Source: Diphasiastrum complanatum (lineage: Eukaryota > Streptophyta > Lycopodiopsida > Lycopodiales > Lycopodiaceae). From it: a stretch of DNA of 64,000 nucleotides. Shown here in pieces: positions 19,166 through 31,288 of the stretch. Every line of letters begins with the position of its first letter. The stretch's first letter is position 1. The notes under the pieces are model-generated. The model did not search any database. It was not told where the DNA came from and saw only the letters and a program-made list of their open reading frames with translations. Made by a program: the position numbers and the translations under genes. The stretch lies in NCBI GenBank assembly GCA_029204225.1, contig CM055109.1:46004966-46068965 (forward strand), in the 5' to 3' direction.

Positions 19166-21831
19166 AAACTCATTTTCCTAGCTTCCAATGCTCCTCACTA
19201 GGATCTTGCATGAATTGACTCAATCTTTCAACACAATAGCTTAGATCTGGTCTAGTAATGGTTAGATGGATGAGTGAACCAACTAGCTTCCTATATAGAG
19301 TAATGTCCTTGAAGGATCTTTCGTTACCTCTTATAGTTAGTTTTACATGAGATTCCATTGGTGTATCACAAGCTTCTGCATCTACCATATGAAATCTTTC
19401 TAGAATAGAATTAGCATACTTCTCTTGAAAAATGCAAGTAGATTGAGAAGATCTAATGACTTCTATTCCTAAAATGTAATGCAAGTTACCAAGATCGTGC
19501 ACCTCAAATTCCTTCTTAAGAGCACTCTTCATATCCTCCACATCTTGATCATCTCCACCACTCAAGATGATATCATCCCTTAGCAAGATGGTAACATCAT
19601 TTCTAGCAAACCTATAATAAATTGAATGATCATACTCACTCATAACAAAGCCTTGCGAGAGTAAAAAAGTGTTAAGCTTAGCATACCAACTCCTTGGTGC
19701 TTGCTTAAGGCCATACAAACTCTTTTGTAGTAAATACACATGCTTTGGCTTTGTAGGTGAAATGTTGCTCTTGGGTTGCTCCATGTACACTTCCTCCTCA
19801 AGATCACCATTCAAAAATGCATTTGTAATGTCCATTTGCCATAGATCCCATCCATAAAGAGTAGCAAGAGAGATGATGACCCGAATGCTTACCATCTTTG
19901 CCATGGGTGCAAAGGTTTCATCATAGTCAATACCATGTTCTTGAGCATATCCTTTTGCCACCAACCTTGCCTTGTACTTGTTGATAGATCCATCTTGGTT
20001 TGTCTTCACCTTGAAGATCCATTTGCATCCAATAGCTTTCTTGTCCTTAGGTAACTCCACCAATCTCCATGTTCCATTCTTCATAAGATCTTGATACTCA
20101 AAATCCATTGCTTGGATCCACTCCTCTTTGATCCTTGCTTTATCTACACTTGTAGGTTCATCAAAAGAGGTTAGGAAAGCAAAATAATTTCCAGAAACTA
20201 CTTGCTTACCCTTTTCATCATAGGTGAGCCTTGAAAAATTTTGTCTTTCCCTTGATGTTCTCCTTGGCTTTTGACTTGATGAAGGTCCATCATCATCACC
20301 GTCTATAGTAGGACTATTTACATCAACATCAATAATGTTAGGTCCATCCACATCACCATCAATAATGCTTGAAGATACTTTTGGAATGTTCCCCTCATAA
20401 AAAATGACATCTCTACCAACAATAACTTTGTTAGTAGAAGGAATGTAAACCTTGTAGGCTTTACTCATCTCACTATATCCAACAAATATACCTTTCCTTG
20501 AAGATGGATCCTCCTTGGTCCTATCATCAACAGTTACGATGACATAGCATGTACATCCAAAAGTTTTAAGAGAGTTGAAACTCGGCCTCCTCTTGAATAG
20601 TATCTCAAAAGGTGTCCTTCCATCCAAAATAGCACTCGGCCACCTATTGCACAAGAAATTAGCATACGACAAAGCTTGATCCCAAAATGGCTTATCAAGT
20701 TTAGCACTTAATCTCATGGATTTGGAACTTTCACATAAAGTCATATTCTTCCTTTCAGCCACTCCTTGGTGTTGTATACTCCCTCTTGATCCCATGCTCA
20801 CCACAAAAGGCCTTGAACTTGGTAGATATGTACTCTCCACCATTGTCACTTTTTAAGCACTTGATACTTGTGGAAAATTGGTTCTCCCTTGCATTCTTGA
20901 ACTTAACAAAGACATCATACACTTCATCTTTGCTCTTTAGTAGATAGATCCAACAAAATCTACTAAAATCATCAATGAAAGTTACATACATCTTAGCTCC
21001 ACTATTGCTAATTGTAGTAATTCCATCAATATCCAAATCTACAACTTGAAAATGCTTTGTAGATCTAGTATAAGGTAGTCTATGTGACTTTGACAAAGCA
21101 CCAGACTCACAAACATGATTGATACTACTTAAGGAACTTGGAAGACCAATGACAACTTGCTTCCTAGCCATTACCTCCAATGACTTGAAGTTGAGGTGTC
21201 CCATCCTTTTATGCCAAACCTCTTGAATAGGGATTTGCTCCCTTGCAACACATCCAACTTGGTTAGCAATAACACAAGCATCTAGTTTAAACAATCTGTC
21301 TTTTTTCTTTTACAATCAAGATATCCTTCCTTTTGATCATACAAGCATCTCCATCAAACTCAACTTTGAGGCCTTTACTTAGCAATTGACTCACACTAAG
21401 TAAATTCTTGGTAATAGATGGAATTAACAAAACATCCTCCAAATTAACATTCCTATTTGTAGAGAGAAAAACAAGAATTGTGCCAATCCCTTTGATTGCA
21501 CACTCACCATCATTGGCTGTGTAGATCACCCTCTTGTCATCTCCATATGCCAACAAAGAGGTGAAGTACTCTTTGTGACAAGTCATGTGTAAACTTGCTC
21601 CACTATCAGTCCACCATGGATCTAGATCTCCATCATTAGCAAGCATACATGAAGACATCACAAAAGCACCATCATTTGCATCTTGAACATCCAAACCATC
21701 CTCATCAAGAGTAAGATTACCTTGCTTGTCTCCTTGATCTCTCTTCTTCTTGTAGCACTCACTTGCAAAGTGTCCTTTGATGCCACAATAGAAGCACTTG
21801 AGCTTTGATCTATCACTTGTGCTTGACAATC
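19166..21831 (-). pseudogene. Copia D gag end, protease, integrase and reverse transcriptase
   Basis: Starts near 21831 within Gag with the zinc knuckle CFYCGIKGHFASEC and goes on to the protease (WWTDSGASLHMTCHKEYF). Frame 21294-20755 is the integrase: WHKRMGHLNFKSL, then VCESGALSKSH with the second knuckle Cys replaced, FIDDFSRFCW and LKSDNGGEY. Frame 20849-19166 continues with GVAERKN, VGYSEMSKAYKVYIPSTNK, a DVDGPN-rich variable stretch, EEWIQAMDFEYQDLMKNGTW and the RT (KARLVAKGYAQEHGIDYDE, MDITNAFLNGDLEEEVYMEQ). The catalytic motif is damaged: LLRDDIILSGG near 19585 lacks the Y-V of YVDD. Closest relative in the window is copia I. LTRs and most of Gag are lost at both ends. Confidence 0.92.
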
Positions 21832-22044
21832 AGGATTAAGGCACTACATGCTATTGGCAGTCACCTTCGAACAATATCTTAATCTCTTAGAGATTTTGCC
21901 TGGTCGTGATGAAGGTACTGTTGAGCCGCCGAATAGTCGAAGTGGCCGAATAGTCAAAGTGTCATCTTAGGAAGTGGAAAGAGTCATTAGATTGAGGATA
22001 GATCATAGGTTGATCAAGATTTCTACATTCTATGTGTTGATTTG
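21832..22044. other. Spacer, nothing recognised
   Basis: Joins copia D's truncated 5' side to the gypsy K-like fragment. Confidence 0.3.
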
Positions 22045-22340
22045 CTAGATATAAGTGTTAGAAGAGAATTGAGAGGTTCCATATCTTTGTGCGTTGTCTG
22101 GTGGCAGGAGGGCTAGATGAAGATGGGGTTGCGCCACACATACGTTTGCTGGCTGTTGTGTCAGTAACTGCTGGTTGGGTGGAGGAAAATGCGATAGAGG
22201 GAGGGTATAAGCTAGTGTGTGGAACGATGGCAGAAATAATGGAGGAGCGGTTAAACCTGTGAACCTTCTCTTTGAGAAGTGCACATGCAAAGTTACATAG
22301 CAGTGGCCAACGACGATGCGTCACGCGTGTTAGGCTTGAT
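22045..22340 (-). pseudogene. Gypsy K-like ORF fragment (second copy of the K N-terminal segment)
   Basis: The minus-strand frame from about 22340 reads WPLLCNFACALLKEKV, then IISAIVPHTSLYPPSIA and TASKRMCGA, followed by a Ser/Pro run. This matches the K ORF at 62770-62560 (GPLLCNFVCALFETKV, VPHTNIYPPSQAS, TASK-stop-MRGA). Conservation in one frame between two diverged copies shows that it was coding. The Arg codon CGT in this copy stands where K has a stop. Function unknown. Confidence 0.65.
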
Positions 22341-23493
22341 GGCGATGGAGAGCTCGTGGATTAGGAAGGTATGCCAATCATATGGCATCATCGAGGGGCT
22401 CAAAAATTCTATGAAGGATTCCACGATTTGGCTTAGTAGCGTGGACTATATGCGGTCCTTACAAAAAGTCAAAATAACTTAAAAGTTGTTCAACAAGTAG
22501 GCAATTGCTTGGATTATGGGATCATTGATAGCCTCTATTAAATACCCGTTTTAGTTTTGACTGAGAGATCAGGAGCAGTTTGAATTACGTAAGGTTTGAT
22601 GAGGATTTTGGCTTGGTGATGGGAGAATGGCTGGCGGACACTATGCCGACGGTGACCATGGCGGAGACTATGCCAACGGTGACCATGGAGTTAGCGTTAA
22701 TTCGTACCTTGTACGTGGTACCTTGGTACAGGATATGGAAACGCGACTTGGTGCATCCCAAGTGGCGTAAGCATGGAGAGCGAGATCCATGTTGATGTCA
22801 TAAGAGAAGAGCACTGAGAAAAAGCCCATTGCTTCTAGAAGGGGACCAGCAGCCTAAAGTCAAGATTTTATCAAGGAGTCAGATGGTAGGGCCCAGATTT
22901 GGGTGGCGGTAGGTATCTCGCGTTGGATAACCTTCTTGGTGCTAGTATCGTCAGTGGAGGAAGAGGACGCCATGTTGTTAGATGGTTGGTAAGGGCTGTT
23001 ATCAATGGAAATGTAGAAAGACAAAAAGGCACTCAAAGAGTTGGAAAAGGCATAAAAAACAATTGAAGGACTTAAAAAACTGGAAAAAGATGAAAATCGT
23101 GAAACCGAAAGCGGTAATGGCTGAACTAAGTGTAGAGCAGGAGACTGTGAGGGCAGATTGAGGGTGTGTGCTCATCGTGAATGGATGACTTTAAAATTTT
23201 GTTGGATTTTTTGGCAGAGCTTGCTGAATGAAGTGCCAAATGACTCGAATTATGCCCTTATATAGCGGAAATTAGAGTGCCTATTAGAAAAAGTGCACTT
23301 TCCCCAGCTCAGTTCCAACCAAAATTTTGCAAGGACCTTCATCACAATAGTCTAAGACCTCAATGATTTGTGAAAATTTAGAAGGTGATTTGGCTACCCT
23401 GCGAAGGTTCTACGAAGGTTTAGCATGTCTGCGAAGGTTCAACCCTTGCAGGAGATGAACTCTCACACAACTTGCTCTAGATATTGGATTTTA
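22341..23493. other. No gene recognised; 27-bp tandem duplication at 22634-22687
   Basis: The two 27-bp units (CGGACACTATGCCGACGGTG and CGGAGACTATGCCAACGGTG cores, each continuing ACCATGG) differ at two positions. The rest is mixed-composition spacer without motif; 23030-23110 is A-rich with short AAAAA-GGC repeats. Confidence 0.45.
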
Positions 23494-25607
23494 AAGAGTC
23501 CAGGGCTTTAGTGAAGATGTCAGTAACCATGTCTCTCGTTCTGATGAAGGTGGTCTGCAACATCTTCTTCTCAATTAGATCGCTGATCAAGTGGTACTTG
23601 ATCGCAATGTGTTTTGTTCTGGAATGGAACATGGGATCTTTCGTCAGGTGTACTGTAGAGGTGTTGTCCATCTACAAGATCAGGGGCTCGTTCCTTGTTT
23701 CGCCCAATTCGTCCAGTCATTGGAGTTCTCATAAAAAATAGTGAATCGACTAGCACTAAACAAAGCTCTATAGCCTTGATCAGTGATCTTGCTAATAGAT
23801 TTTTGCTTCTTGTTGACCCAAAGAACTGCTTCTCCTGATGCGATGGTGCATCCTCCCGAGACGCTTTTACAGTCGTCCTTGAGAGATGCCTAGCTAGCGT
23901 CACTGTAAGAAAGTATCCTGAAACCTGCACCACGACAATAACACAAGCCATAATCCCTCGTTATTTGAAGATATTGCAAAATTTGTTTTGCAATCTTCCA
24001 ATGTGTCAAGCCTAGATTTGTGCAGAATTGGCTCATCCTGAATACTGCATAAGCAATATCAGGACGTGTGTTGTCAGCAAGGTACATCAGTGATCCTATC
24101 AGCTTCCTATAAGGTGTGAGCTGCATCTGTTCTCTCTCTTCCTCGGTCTTTGGACAATCATCATTCGTTAGCACCATCCCTACAAGCATTGGAGTGTTCG
24201 CTCCTTTGCAGTTCAACATCCCAAAGTCCTCTAGGATCTTCTGGGTGTATCTGGATTGGTGAAGGTATAACTTACCTCCCCCGTAGTCCCTTTCAATTTG
24301 CAAGCCTAGGTAACACCTGGCTTCTCCCAAATCCATGATCTTGAAATGTTTCGAGATGTCTGCCTTTACTTCAGCAATTAGCTGCGCACTCCTACAAAGT
24401 ATCAGAGCGTCGTCCACAAAAACAGCCACAATGATGATCTGCCCATCTATAATTTTGACATATACATCAGAATCAGCCAACAGAGGTCTGAATCCTAATG
24501 ATTTTAGGGCTTGATCTTTTTTCTCGTACCATTTTTAGACTGATTGTTTCAGATCGTAGATGCTTCTATGCATTTTGTATACATAGTCAGGAAGTGAATT
24601 CTAGACATAACCTAGGGGTTGATCCATGTAGACTTCTTCGTCTAATTTGCCACGCAAGAAGGCTGTCTGCTCATCCACAATGTGGATCCTGAGGGCATAA
24701 GCTGCTGCATATGCAAATAACAGACATAGGGACGAATGTTTGATGACAGGAGAGAAGGTTTTAGAGTAGTCAATGTCGTATCTCTGAGAAAAACCTTTCG
24801 CTACCAGTCTTGTCTTGTATTTCATTACATTCCCATCTAGTCCGTATTTGAGCTTGAAGACCCATTTTCATTTGAAAGTCTTGTGCTTATGTGGTAATGG
24901 CTCCAACTTCCATACCTGGTTCTTCCTCATAGACTCCATCTCTTTGTTCATGGCTTGGATCCATCTGTCCTTTTTTGGACCTTCAATCGCCTCCTCGAAA
25001 GTCTGTGGTTCGCCACTGAACCCGCAAAACTCTTCTAATGTGGAAGCTGAGCTGCCTAGCACATATCTTGCTGGCACTCTTTGTGGTCTTGTCGACCTTC
25101 TGGGAGATCCTCCTGGAACAACTATGCCTTTTCCCTTGTCTGCTCTACTTGGTCCGGAACAATTTTGGCTTACAGAAATCGCAACAGCAGGTTGCCTCTT
25201 GAATCTTTCTTCATCAAATTTGTCGCTCGAATGGGAGACAACTTAAAAATCTTTGTTTTCGTGTTTGTCCTCTGCTCCCTCTGTCGTTGGTGGCAGGTCA
25301 TAGTAATGTCTCTCCAGAACTTCATAACTGATAGGATCATCATTGGCCATTGTCCTGCTCTCATCAAATCTGACATCTCTCACTATTTTCACAGTGTTTG
25401 TGTCTGGCATGTAGACTCTGTAGTATGACGAGTTGTTGTCATAACCTACCAGGAATCCCTATTTGGCTTTCTCATCAAGTTTCTTTCAAAGCTTATCAAG
25501 AATATGTGCATAAGCTGCACAGCCAAAGATTTTGACGTGAGACAGGTTGGACTTTCTACTCCACCATAGCTCATGTGGTGTCGTGTGAGGAACACCAGAC
25601 TTGCCTG
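23494..25607 (-). pseudogene. Copia family E integrase C-terminus, reverse transcriptase and RNase H
   Basis: Reading from 25607: ELWWSRKSNLSHVKIFGCAA, then GFLVGYDNNSSYYRVYMP (interrupted by stops at the KL and AK positions) and VRDVRFDESR. Next are VPARYVLGSS, a WIQAMNKEMESMRKNQVW linker and RT (RLVAKGFSQRYDIDYSKTFS, VDEQTAFLRGKLDEEVYMDQ). The catalytic FVDD is at 24409-24420, with YLGLQIERDYGGGKLYLHQS after it. RNase H follows (SLMYLADNTRPDIAYAVFR) and ends MVTDIFTKALD, cut near 23494. At least four in-frame stops or shifts. The 3' end peptide matches the E copies at 8.5 and 35 kb. Its 5' part is fused to copia F. Confidence 0.92.
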
Positions 25608-27395
25608 TTTTGTAAGTGAGTTCTCTCTTAATGCCATTGATCTCACAAAAGTCTCTCATCTTGTTGGAGATATACTCTCCTCCATTATCACATCTTAGAA
25701 CTTTAATGCAAGAACTAAGTTGCTTTTCCACTAGAGACTTAAACTTTACAAAAGCTTCATATGCAAGGCTTTTCTCAGGCAATATTACAATCCAAGTGTA
25801 TCTAGTAAAATTATCAATAAAAGTCACATACATTAAAGCTCCTCCATTACTTTCATGTACATCCAAATGGATAAGATCTAAAGGTGAGGTAGATCTTGTT
25901 AAAGATCTCTTGTAGAAAGTCTTGTGTGACTTTGCAAGGCCACATGCCTCACACACTTTGCCACACTTCTTGAAGGCTTTTGGTAGGCCGAGATCTAGCT
26001 CCTTTGATGCCATGGATTCCATTGATTGAAGATTAGGATGGCCCAATCTTTTGTGCCAAAGGTCCACTTGAGTCAACTCCTCCCTAACCATATTCACACT
26101 TTCAATAGCCACATTAGCATCCAACTCGAAAAGCCTTCCTTGCTTAATGCCACTAGCTATGCACTTATTATTTCTCAAGATGGAACACACTCCATTCTTG
26201 AAATGTACATCTAGTCCATTGTCCATTAATTGACCAACACTAAGCAAGCTTTTTGTAATGGATGGAACATACAAAACATTATCAAGATCTATCCTTTTAG
26301 ATGATCCTAAGCATAATGGAATAGATCCTATGCCATCTATCTTGCATTCTTGATCACTAGCTGTGTAGATTGATTTCTTAGAGTCATTGCAAGAAAGTAG
26401 ATAAGAGAAATAATGCTTGTTGAATGACATGTGGGAAGCCCCACTATCAATCCACCATGATTCTTGGCTCGATGTTGGTGTAGGTGCTACCATCAAGGAT
26501 GTGTTGAATCCATCCTCTTCCTCCTCCCCTTATGCAAGATTGCCTTGATCTTCATTCCCTTGTGCATTCTTCTTCTTATAGCATTCGGAAGAAAAGTGTC
26601 CTTTCTTTCCACAAAAGAAACACTTCAACTTTGCTTTGTTCTTTTGCTTCCCTTTGGAGGTAGATGCTCCATCCTTTTCCTCGGCCTCCTTGCCTTGGAT
26701 CTTCTTGAAAGGATGAGACTTCTTCTTGCCTTTAGATGTCAAGTTTGCTTTCTCATCACCATTATGTAGTGATAAGGACCCCATTCTTGTTTTGAGGTGT
26801 AGAATTCTACTCTCCTCGGCCACAAGAACATTACGCAATTTTTCAATTGATGGAAGTTGGTCTTGAATGGCAAAAGATTGAACTAGATTAGAGTACTCAT
26901 CTCCTAATCCATTCAAGATTACTTGTACTAGTTCATTATCTTGGATCTTCTCTCCTATAGATCCCAATTCTTTGTTCAAGGATTTTATCTTAGGACTTAT
27001 TCTTGTCCATTTTCTCCACTTCCCCTCATGCTTTGCAAGATCAAGTTTCTTAGCATAAGCACTCTTGAAGTGTTATTGGATTCATAAATATTCTTTAGTG
27101 AATCCCAAGCCTCTTTTGATGTGATACAAGAAGCCACCTCCTTCAAGAGGTCATTGCTTACATTTAACTTCAAGCAATGTAGGGCTAATCTAAGCCTCTT
27201 CTTGTATTTTAGTTGTTCTTGGGGAGCTTGAGGCTCTTCCTCAACTCCTAAGACAATATCAAAGAGATCATGGACCACTAGTAGTGATTCCATTCTTACT
27301 TTCCAAATGGAATGGTTTGTGGAAGTTAGTTTCTCACTAGATTCTAACATATATCCACCCATGCATGTCATTTTGAATGAAAGCCTATGAGACAC
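25608..27395 (-). pseudogene. Copia F gag, protease and integrase (5' half of an F/E recombinant)
   Basis: Frame 27395-26997 is the Gag N-terminus (MGGYMLESSEKLTSTNHSIW, KVRMESLLVVHDLFDIV, ALHCLKLNVSNDLLKEV), with a stop near 26997. Frame 26979-26530 completes Gag with the zinc knuckle CFFCGKKGHFSSEC. Frame 26496-25486 is protease (WWIDSGASHMSFNKHYF) and integrase: LWHKRLGHPNLQSM, VCEACGLAKSHK, LDLIHLDVHESNGG, FIDNFTRYTW, LRCDNGGEY. Then NGIKREL is followed at once by family E-type TYKTGKSGVPHTTPHELWW. The QQNGVAE segment carrying the third catalytic residue is therefore missing. It resembles copia J (56 kb) throughout. Confidence 0.92.
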
Positions 27396-28641
27396 TCAAA
27401 GTTCTCTTGATAAGGTGTGATCTAAGATAGATTTCTAGCTTTCAAGAAGCTTCTAATCTTGGCCCAATCAATCCTAGTTCAACTTGGATGATGGTATAAT
27501 AGATCAAATACAAATATCCTAGCAATTCACTCCACAAAGAAATTGATTCTAGTTCAAATTGGTTTGATATTCCACACACACTTACAATCTAAACAAATTA
27601 GCCTTAATGATCTGATCTAATGCTTCAAAATGAATTACTTCAATGACTCAAATCACTATTTGATCATTAGCATTCAATAGATTGAACCTAGATCTAGACA
27701 ATGCACTAAAAACCTTGAATTTTGGACTAGTATGCACTTTTTTTTTGGATCAAAGACACTTATGGAAGTTAATTTGAAGGTTGCTATATGGTTTCACACG
27801 TGTGGATAGTACTTCAATATTGATTGTACTATCCATCATTAAGAGTTATTGATTGCTTAATCCAAAGATCTATGAAGTTCTAGATGTTAGATCTTGATCT
27901 AGATGCTTTACACTATGATTTAAACAAGAGCAATGGATCAAATGATCAAAAACATGGATGAGCGGCCTCACACGTGTGGAGGACAGTACCTGTACGGCCT
28001 GTTTATGAGAGTAAAGTACATTAACATTCAAATGCATTTCATTCATCAAAACTCAAGACAAATGTGGAAATCTCAACAAAACTAGACTTTACCAATGTCA
28101 CATCAACTTGTTATTGATTTGATTGATCTCTTTATAGATCAAGTACATCCACGAGCTGTGTACTGTCCAACAGGTCTTCACACGTGTGAAGAGTGCCTAG
28201 TCATTCAGATCCACCAATGGGAGTCATATGTGCTCATTTTCCAAAGTTGACTATTCTCTTTGGCTAGAAAACAAAAAGCTAGTCTTCCACATTTATAGGA
28301 ATATTTCCTATAAAATAGGATCTAATGGAATCTTCCTATCTTATCTTCTAGAAGCTTATCCACACGTGTGAATGGTATCTTGATATGTGTGAGTAATAAC
28401 TCATTCACATGGAAGTCCAATCTATTTACAAAATGTTTCACCAATTTGACCATTTTCAAGATTCTACTAAAAGGTCAATTTCACACTAGTGTAGATCAAG
28501 CTAAAACCAATCTAACTTAATAAAAATGACTTATGTACATTCTTTCACACGTGGAAACAGACTCCACACGTGTGAGATCCTATCAAGCTCAAATAACTTG
28601 AGATCTACAAGATACAACAAGTTGGAAGTGATATTTTAACA
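27396..28641 (-). mobile_element. Leader and 5' LTR of copia F
   Basis: The minus-strand LTR start is TGTTAAAATATCACTTCC at 28641, similar to J's TGTTAAAAATTCAC. A segment like the family A LTR start (ACACGTGTGGAGTCTGTTTCC) lies at 28545-28580. Between 27795 and 28574 there are five exact CACACGTGTG palindromes (27795, 27969, 28179, 28361, 28565). I could not find a PBS, so the LTR/leader border (somewhere around 27730-27960) is open. Gag starts at 27395. Confidence 0.6.
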
Positions 28642-29971
28642 ACAGCTAGGCATGAGTTTTTGGAAGATCAGAAAATGAGATCGAAGCACTTTCGGAAGGA
28701 GGAACTGAGTGCTTTTTGAGAGAGAAATTGACCGCAATTTTCAGAGATCTGAACGCACTTATGCCACAAGATTTTTTAGCCATACTTGATCGCACCTTCA
28801 CTGCCAATCAAACAATTGTTTCTATGACAAAGACTAGTCACATTTCTGCTCCAAGTATCAAGTACTATTGAAAAGAAACTAAAGTGCAATCCTGCTGGAC
28901 AGTCCATCACATTCTCATGGAAAATGCTAAGCCATTTTCTCTAAGAGTAATGAACATTCTCTTTCTACTAACCATTGTTGCATTTCAGAAAATCGCTGTT
29001 GAAGAACTAACGAGATTTTGATGCAGCCAGTATTCCATCGTAGATCAAGTCAATCAACAAATGAACTTCCACAATGATGACCGCATAGAGTTTTATTCCT
29101 ACTTTCTATGAAGAAGATTGCTCTATGACTGTATCTATGATTTCTTTTCCTACTACAGCTCTGTCTCTGTCCTTGCAGGTTATCAATGTCTTTGGACACA
29201 AAGAGTACAAGAAATACAGCTCATATGAACAGTAATCATGATTAAGGTTCTCTGAATTCTAGCTTGTCTACGAATCGCTAAAGAGTTGGGAAGAAAAAGT
29301 AAATTTTGGAGCTTTGATTCAAGAGACAATGCCATGCCAATGGGAGTTCTTGGATGATCCACCATCTTCCTTGCACACACTAACCTTTTGAACTTTTTCT
29401 CTCACTCTCTACCTCTCCCTCTTTTCCTTTTCACTGTCTATTGCTCCTCAGAACTTAACTTTGCATCTAACTGTAGTAAATAACTATAGTTTGAATATTT
29501 CATGTTTCCAATGCTGAAAATTTATAAGGAAAACCCAATACATGCTATGAACTAGACTCGGAAACAAGTTCATTATCCATGATTAGAATCTAAACTTTTT
29601 GTTTATGAGATTCTTGGATTCAATTTTGTTAATATTTGATTGATGTAAAGATTTAAGAATCTATCTTCCCAAACCACTGTATATGTATTTGGTCTTGGGC
29701 CATTTGATCTTGCATAATTTAAAAGAAAAATCCTTCGGGGGGGTCCCTTAGCAAGTCTCATGAATGAATGCTTTTGTGATTAAATGCTGAATTACTTCTT
29801 TAAGCTCTAGCTCTTTTTTGGATTTATTCATCAGTGTTTTTTTGATTTGTTAAGACACAATGTTTAAGTCAGAACTTTAGATTTTTGGAGACCTTCACTT
29901 CGAGTTCACAAGGATTGTCGTTTAACATTAATATAAATTGAACGGGTCCAAAACAAAAGAATTTTTTTTTT
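28642..29971. other. No gene recognised
   Basis: AT-rich spacer between the F LTR terminus and a gypsy integrase tail. Short open frames (for example 29183-29380 minus) have no motif. A GGGGGGG run is at 29738-29744. Confidence 0.4.
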
Positions 29972-30190
29972 GATCAATCTATTAAAAAGATCAAAATTAA
30001 ACGCGGAGACTATGTGCTTATGTATGGCAATAGACACATGTTGTTTCTAGAAAAATTGCACACAAGATGGATGAGACCTTACAAGGTCATAGAAATCTTT
30101 AACAATGGATCCTTACAGCTAGCTAACCTCGAAGGACATTTACTCGATACTAGAGTAAATGGATCAAGGGTGAAGCAATACTATGACTGA
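29972..30190 (+). pseudogene. Gypsy integrase C-terminal tail
   Basis: The open plus-strand frame of 72 codons to a TGA at 30188-30190 reads IKRGDYVLMYGNRHMLFLEK, then HTRWMRPYKVIEIFNNGSLQ and VNGSRVKQYYD. This is the Tat/Athila-type integrase C-terminus ('NGxxxKxYY' ending). No core precedes it. It faces the minus-strand tail at 30690-31212. Confidence 0.8.
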
Positions 30191-30689
30191 TTTCTGAACA
30201 GAACGAGCAAGATAAGTTTTGCGACTTTTGCGAAGAATGCGAAATTGCTGACACTCTTCCTATAAATCCACAGTACAAATGAATTGTTATATGTTGTAAA
30301 TTTTTTAATTTTTGCACATGTAAATATGCGATAGCGACACATGTTAGCTGATGCCATGCCTCGAGGTGTTGATGCAAAATCTCTCCACTTAAAAGGGCTT
30401 CCATCAGAGATGAAGTTGAGAGCCGAGTGAGAATGATTTCCTAAGGTGTAGCCTATCAGTTGTTGACCTAGAACACCCATGACCCATGAGTATGAATAGA
30501 AGAAAAAAAGAAAAAAATGCATATGAAGTATAAACAAGGAACGAGGTGAACAATAGGCGAGATGTACAAGGAAAGGAATAAAATAATATTAAAAACACTT
30601 TTTTTTTTATCAAGGGAAAAGATCCTAAATTGGGTCAACAAAGAACAACTCTTTGTAGTACTACCATAGACGACCACCGTTTACGACAG
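30191..30689. other. No gene; spacer between two convergent gypsy integrase tails
   Basis: Hydrophobic Phe/Leu-rich open frames on the minus strand overlap in three frames and come from a T/A-rich sequence. I see no LTR terminus. Confidence 0.4.
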
Positions 30690-31212
30690 TGTCTAGGAGT
30701 GTCCCGTCAGTGTTTGTAACTAGACTGCACCATTAGGGAATATTTTGTTAATAACGTATGGCCCTTCACTTCTGAACTTCAACTTGCCGAGGTGCTTCTT
30801 TGATGTATAAAAAAGTACCTGGTCACCTAAATATAGATCTTTATTGCATAGGTGATGGTCATGCCAAGCTTTTTGGCATCGTTTGCTAACTAGTTGTGCG
30901 TGATAAGATATTAGTCTTGTCTCGCATAACTGGGCTAACGTAAATTGCCTGGTTTTGACTTGTTGTTCGATTGAAGCTTTTGCACAGAAATCTGTTGAAA
31001 AAGCCTCCGTAACTCTTAGCGAAGGTACTAATAATTCTACGGGCATTACCGCTTCTTGACCATATACTAAGTGAAAAGGGGTTACCCACCCAGTGGCTTT
31101 CTTCGAGGTGGTGCGGTAAGCCCAGATAGCTGAGAAAAGTTTTGTTTCCCAATCAGAGCGACTGGTTTCAACTATCTTGGTTAGAATTTTATAGATCGTC
31201 TTGACTCCATTC
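30690..31212 (-). pseudogene. Gypsy integrase core end and C-terminus (Tat/Athila-like)
   Basis: The frame from 31212 reads DSSNGVKTIYKILTKIVETS, then SDWETKLFSAIWAYRTTSKK, FHLVYGQEAVMPVELLVPS, NKDLYLGDQVLFYTSKKH and LKFRSEGPYVINKIFPNGAV. A stop at about 30720 is followed in the next frame by LTGTLLDTVVNGGRLWYY, parallel to the tail at 30150. The catalytic DDE residues lie upstream and are missing. Its upstream end is fused to a copia gag start. Confidence 0.88.
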
Positions 31213-31288
31213 GAACTATCCAAGTAGCATAATTAGTGGATGTAAGTCTTTCACTAGCTTCAAGCAAAAACCCACCCATTGATGCCAT
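31205..31288 (-). pseudogene. Copia A' gag start, fused to gypsy integrase
   Basis: From ATG 31288 (minus): MASMGGFLLEASERLTSTNY, then AT and WIVRMES, the conserved start of this copia group (compare MGGYMLESSEKLTSTN of F). Within the last ~20 bp the sequence also reads as gypsy DSSNGV in another frame, and only gypsy follows. Confidence 0.85.

Noticed and set aside
27731-27760. A possible PBS for copia F beside the T-run at 27737-27746.
   Set aside because: Minus strand reads TACTAGTCCAAAA, not close enough to TGGTATCAGAGCC.
30150-30677. Hydrophobic minus-strand ORFs that look like membrane proteins.
   Set aside because: Three overlapping frames in AT-rich sequence between two gypsy tails; hydrophobicity follows from T-rich codons.
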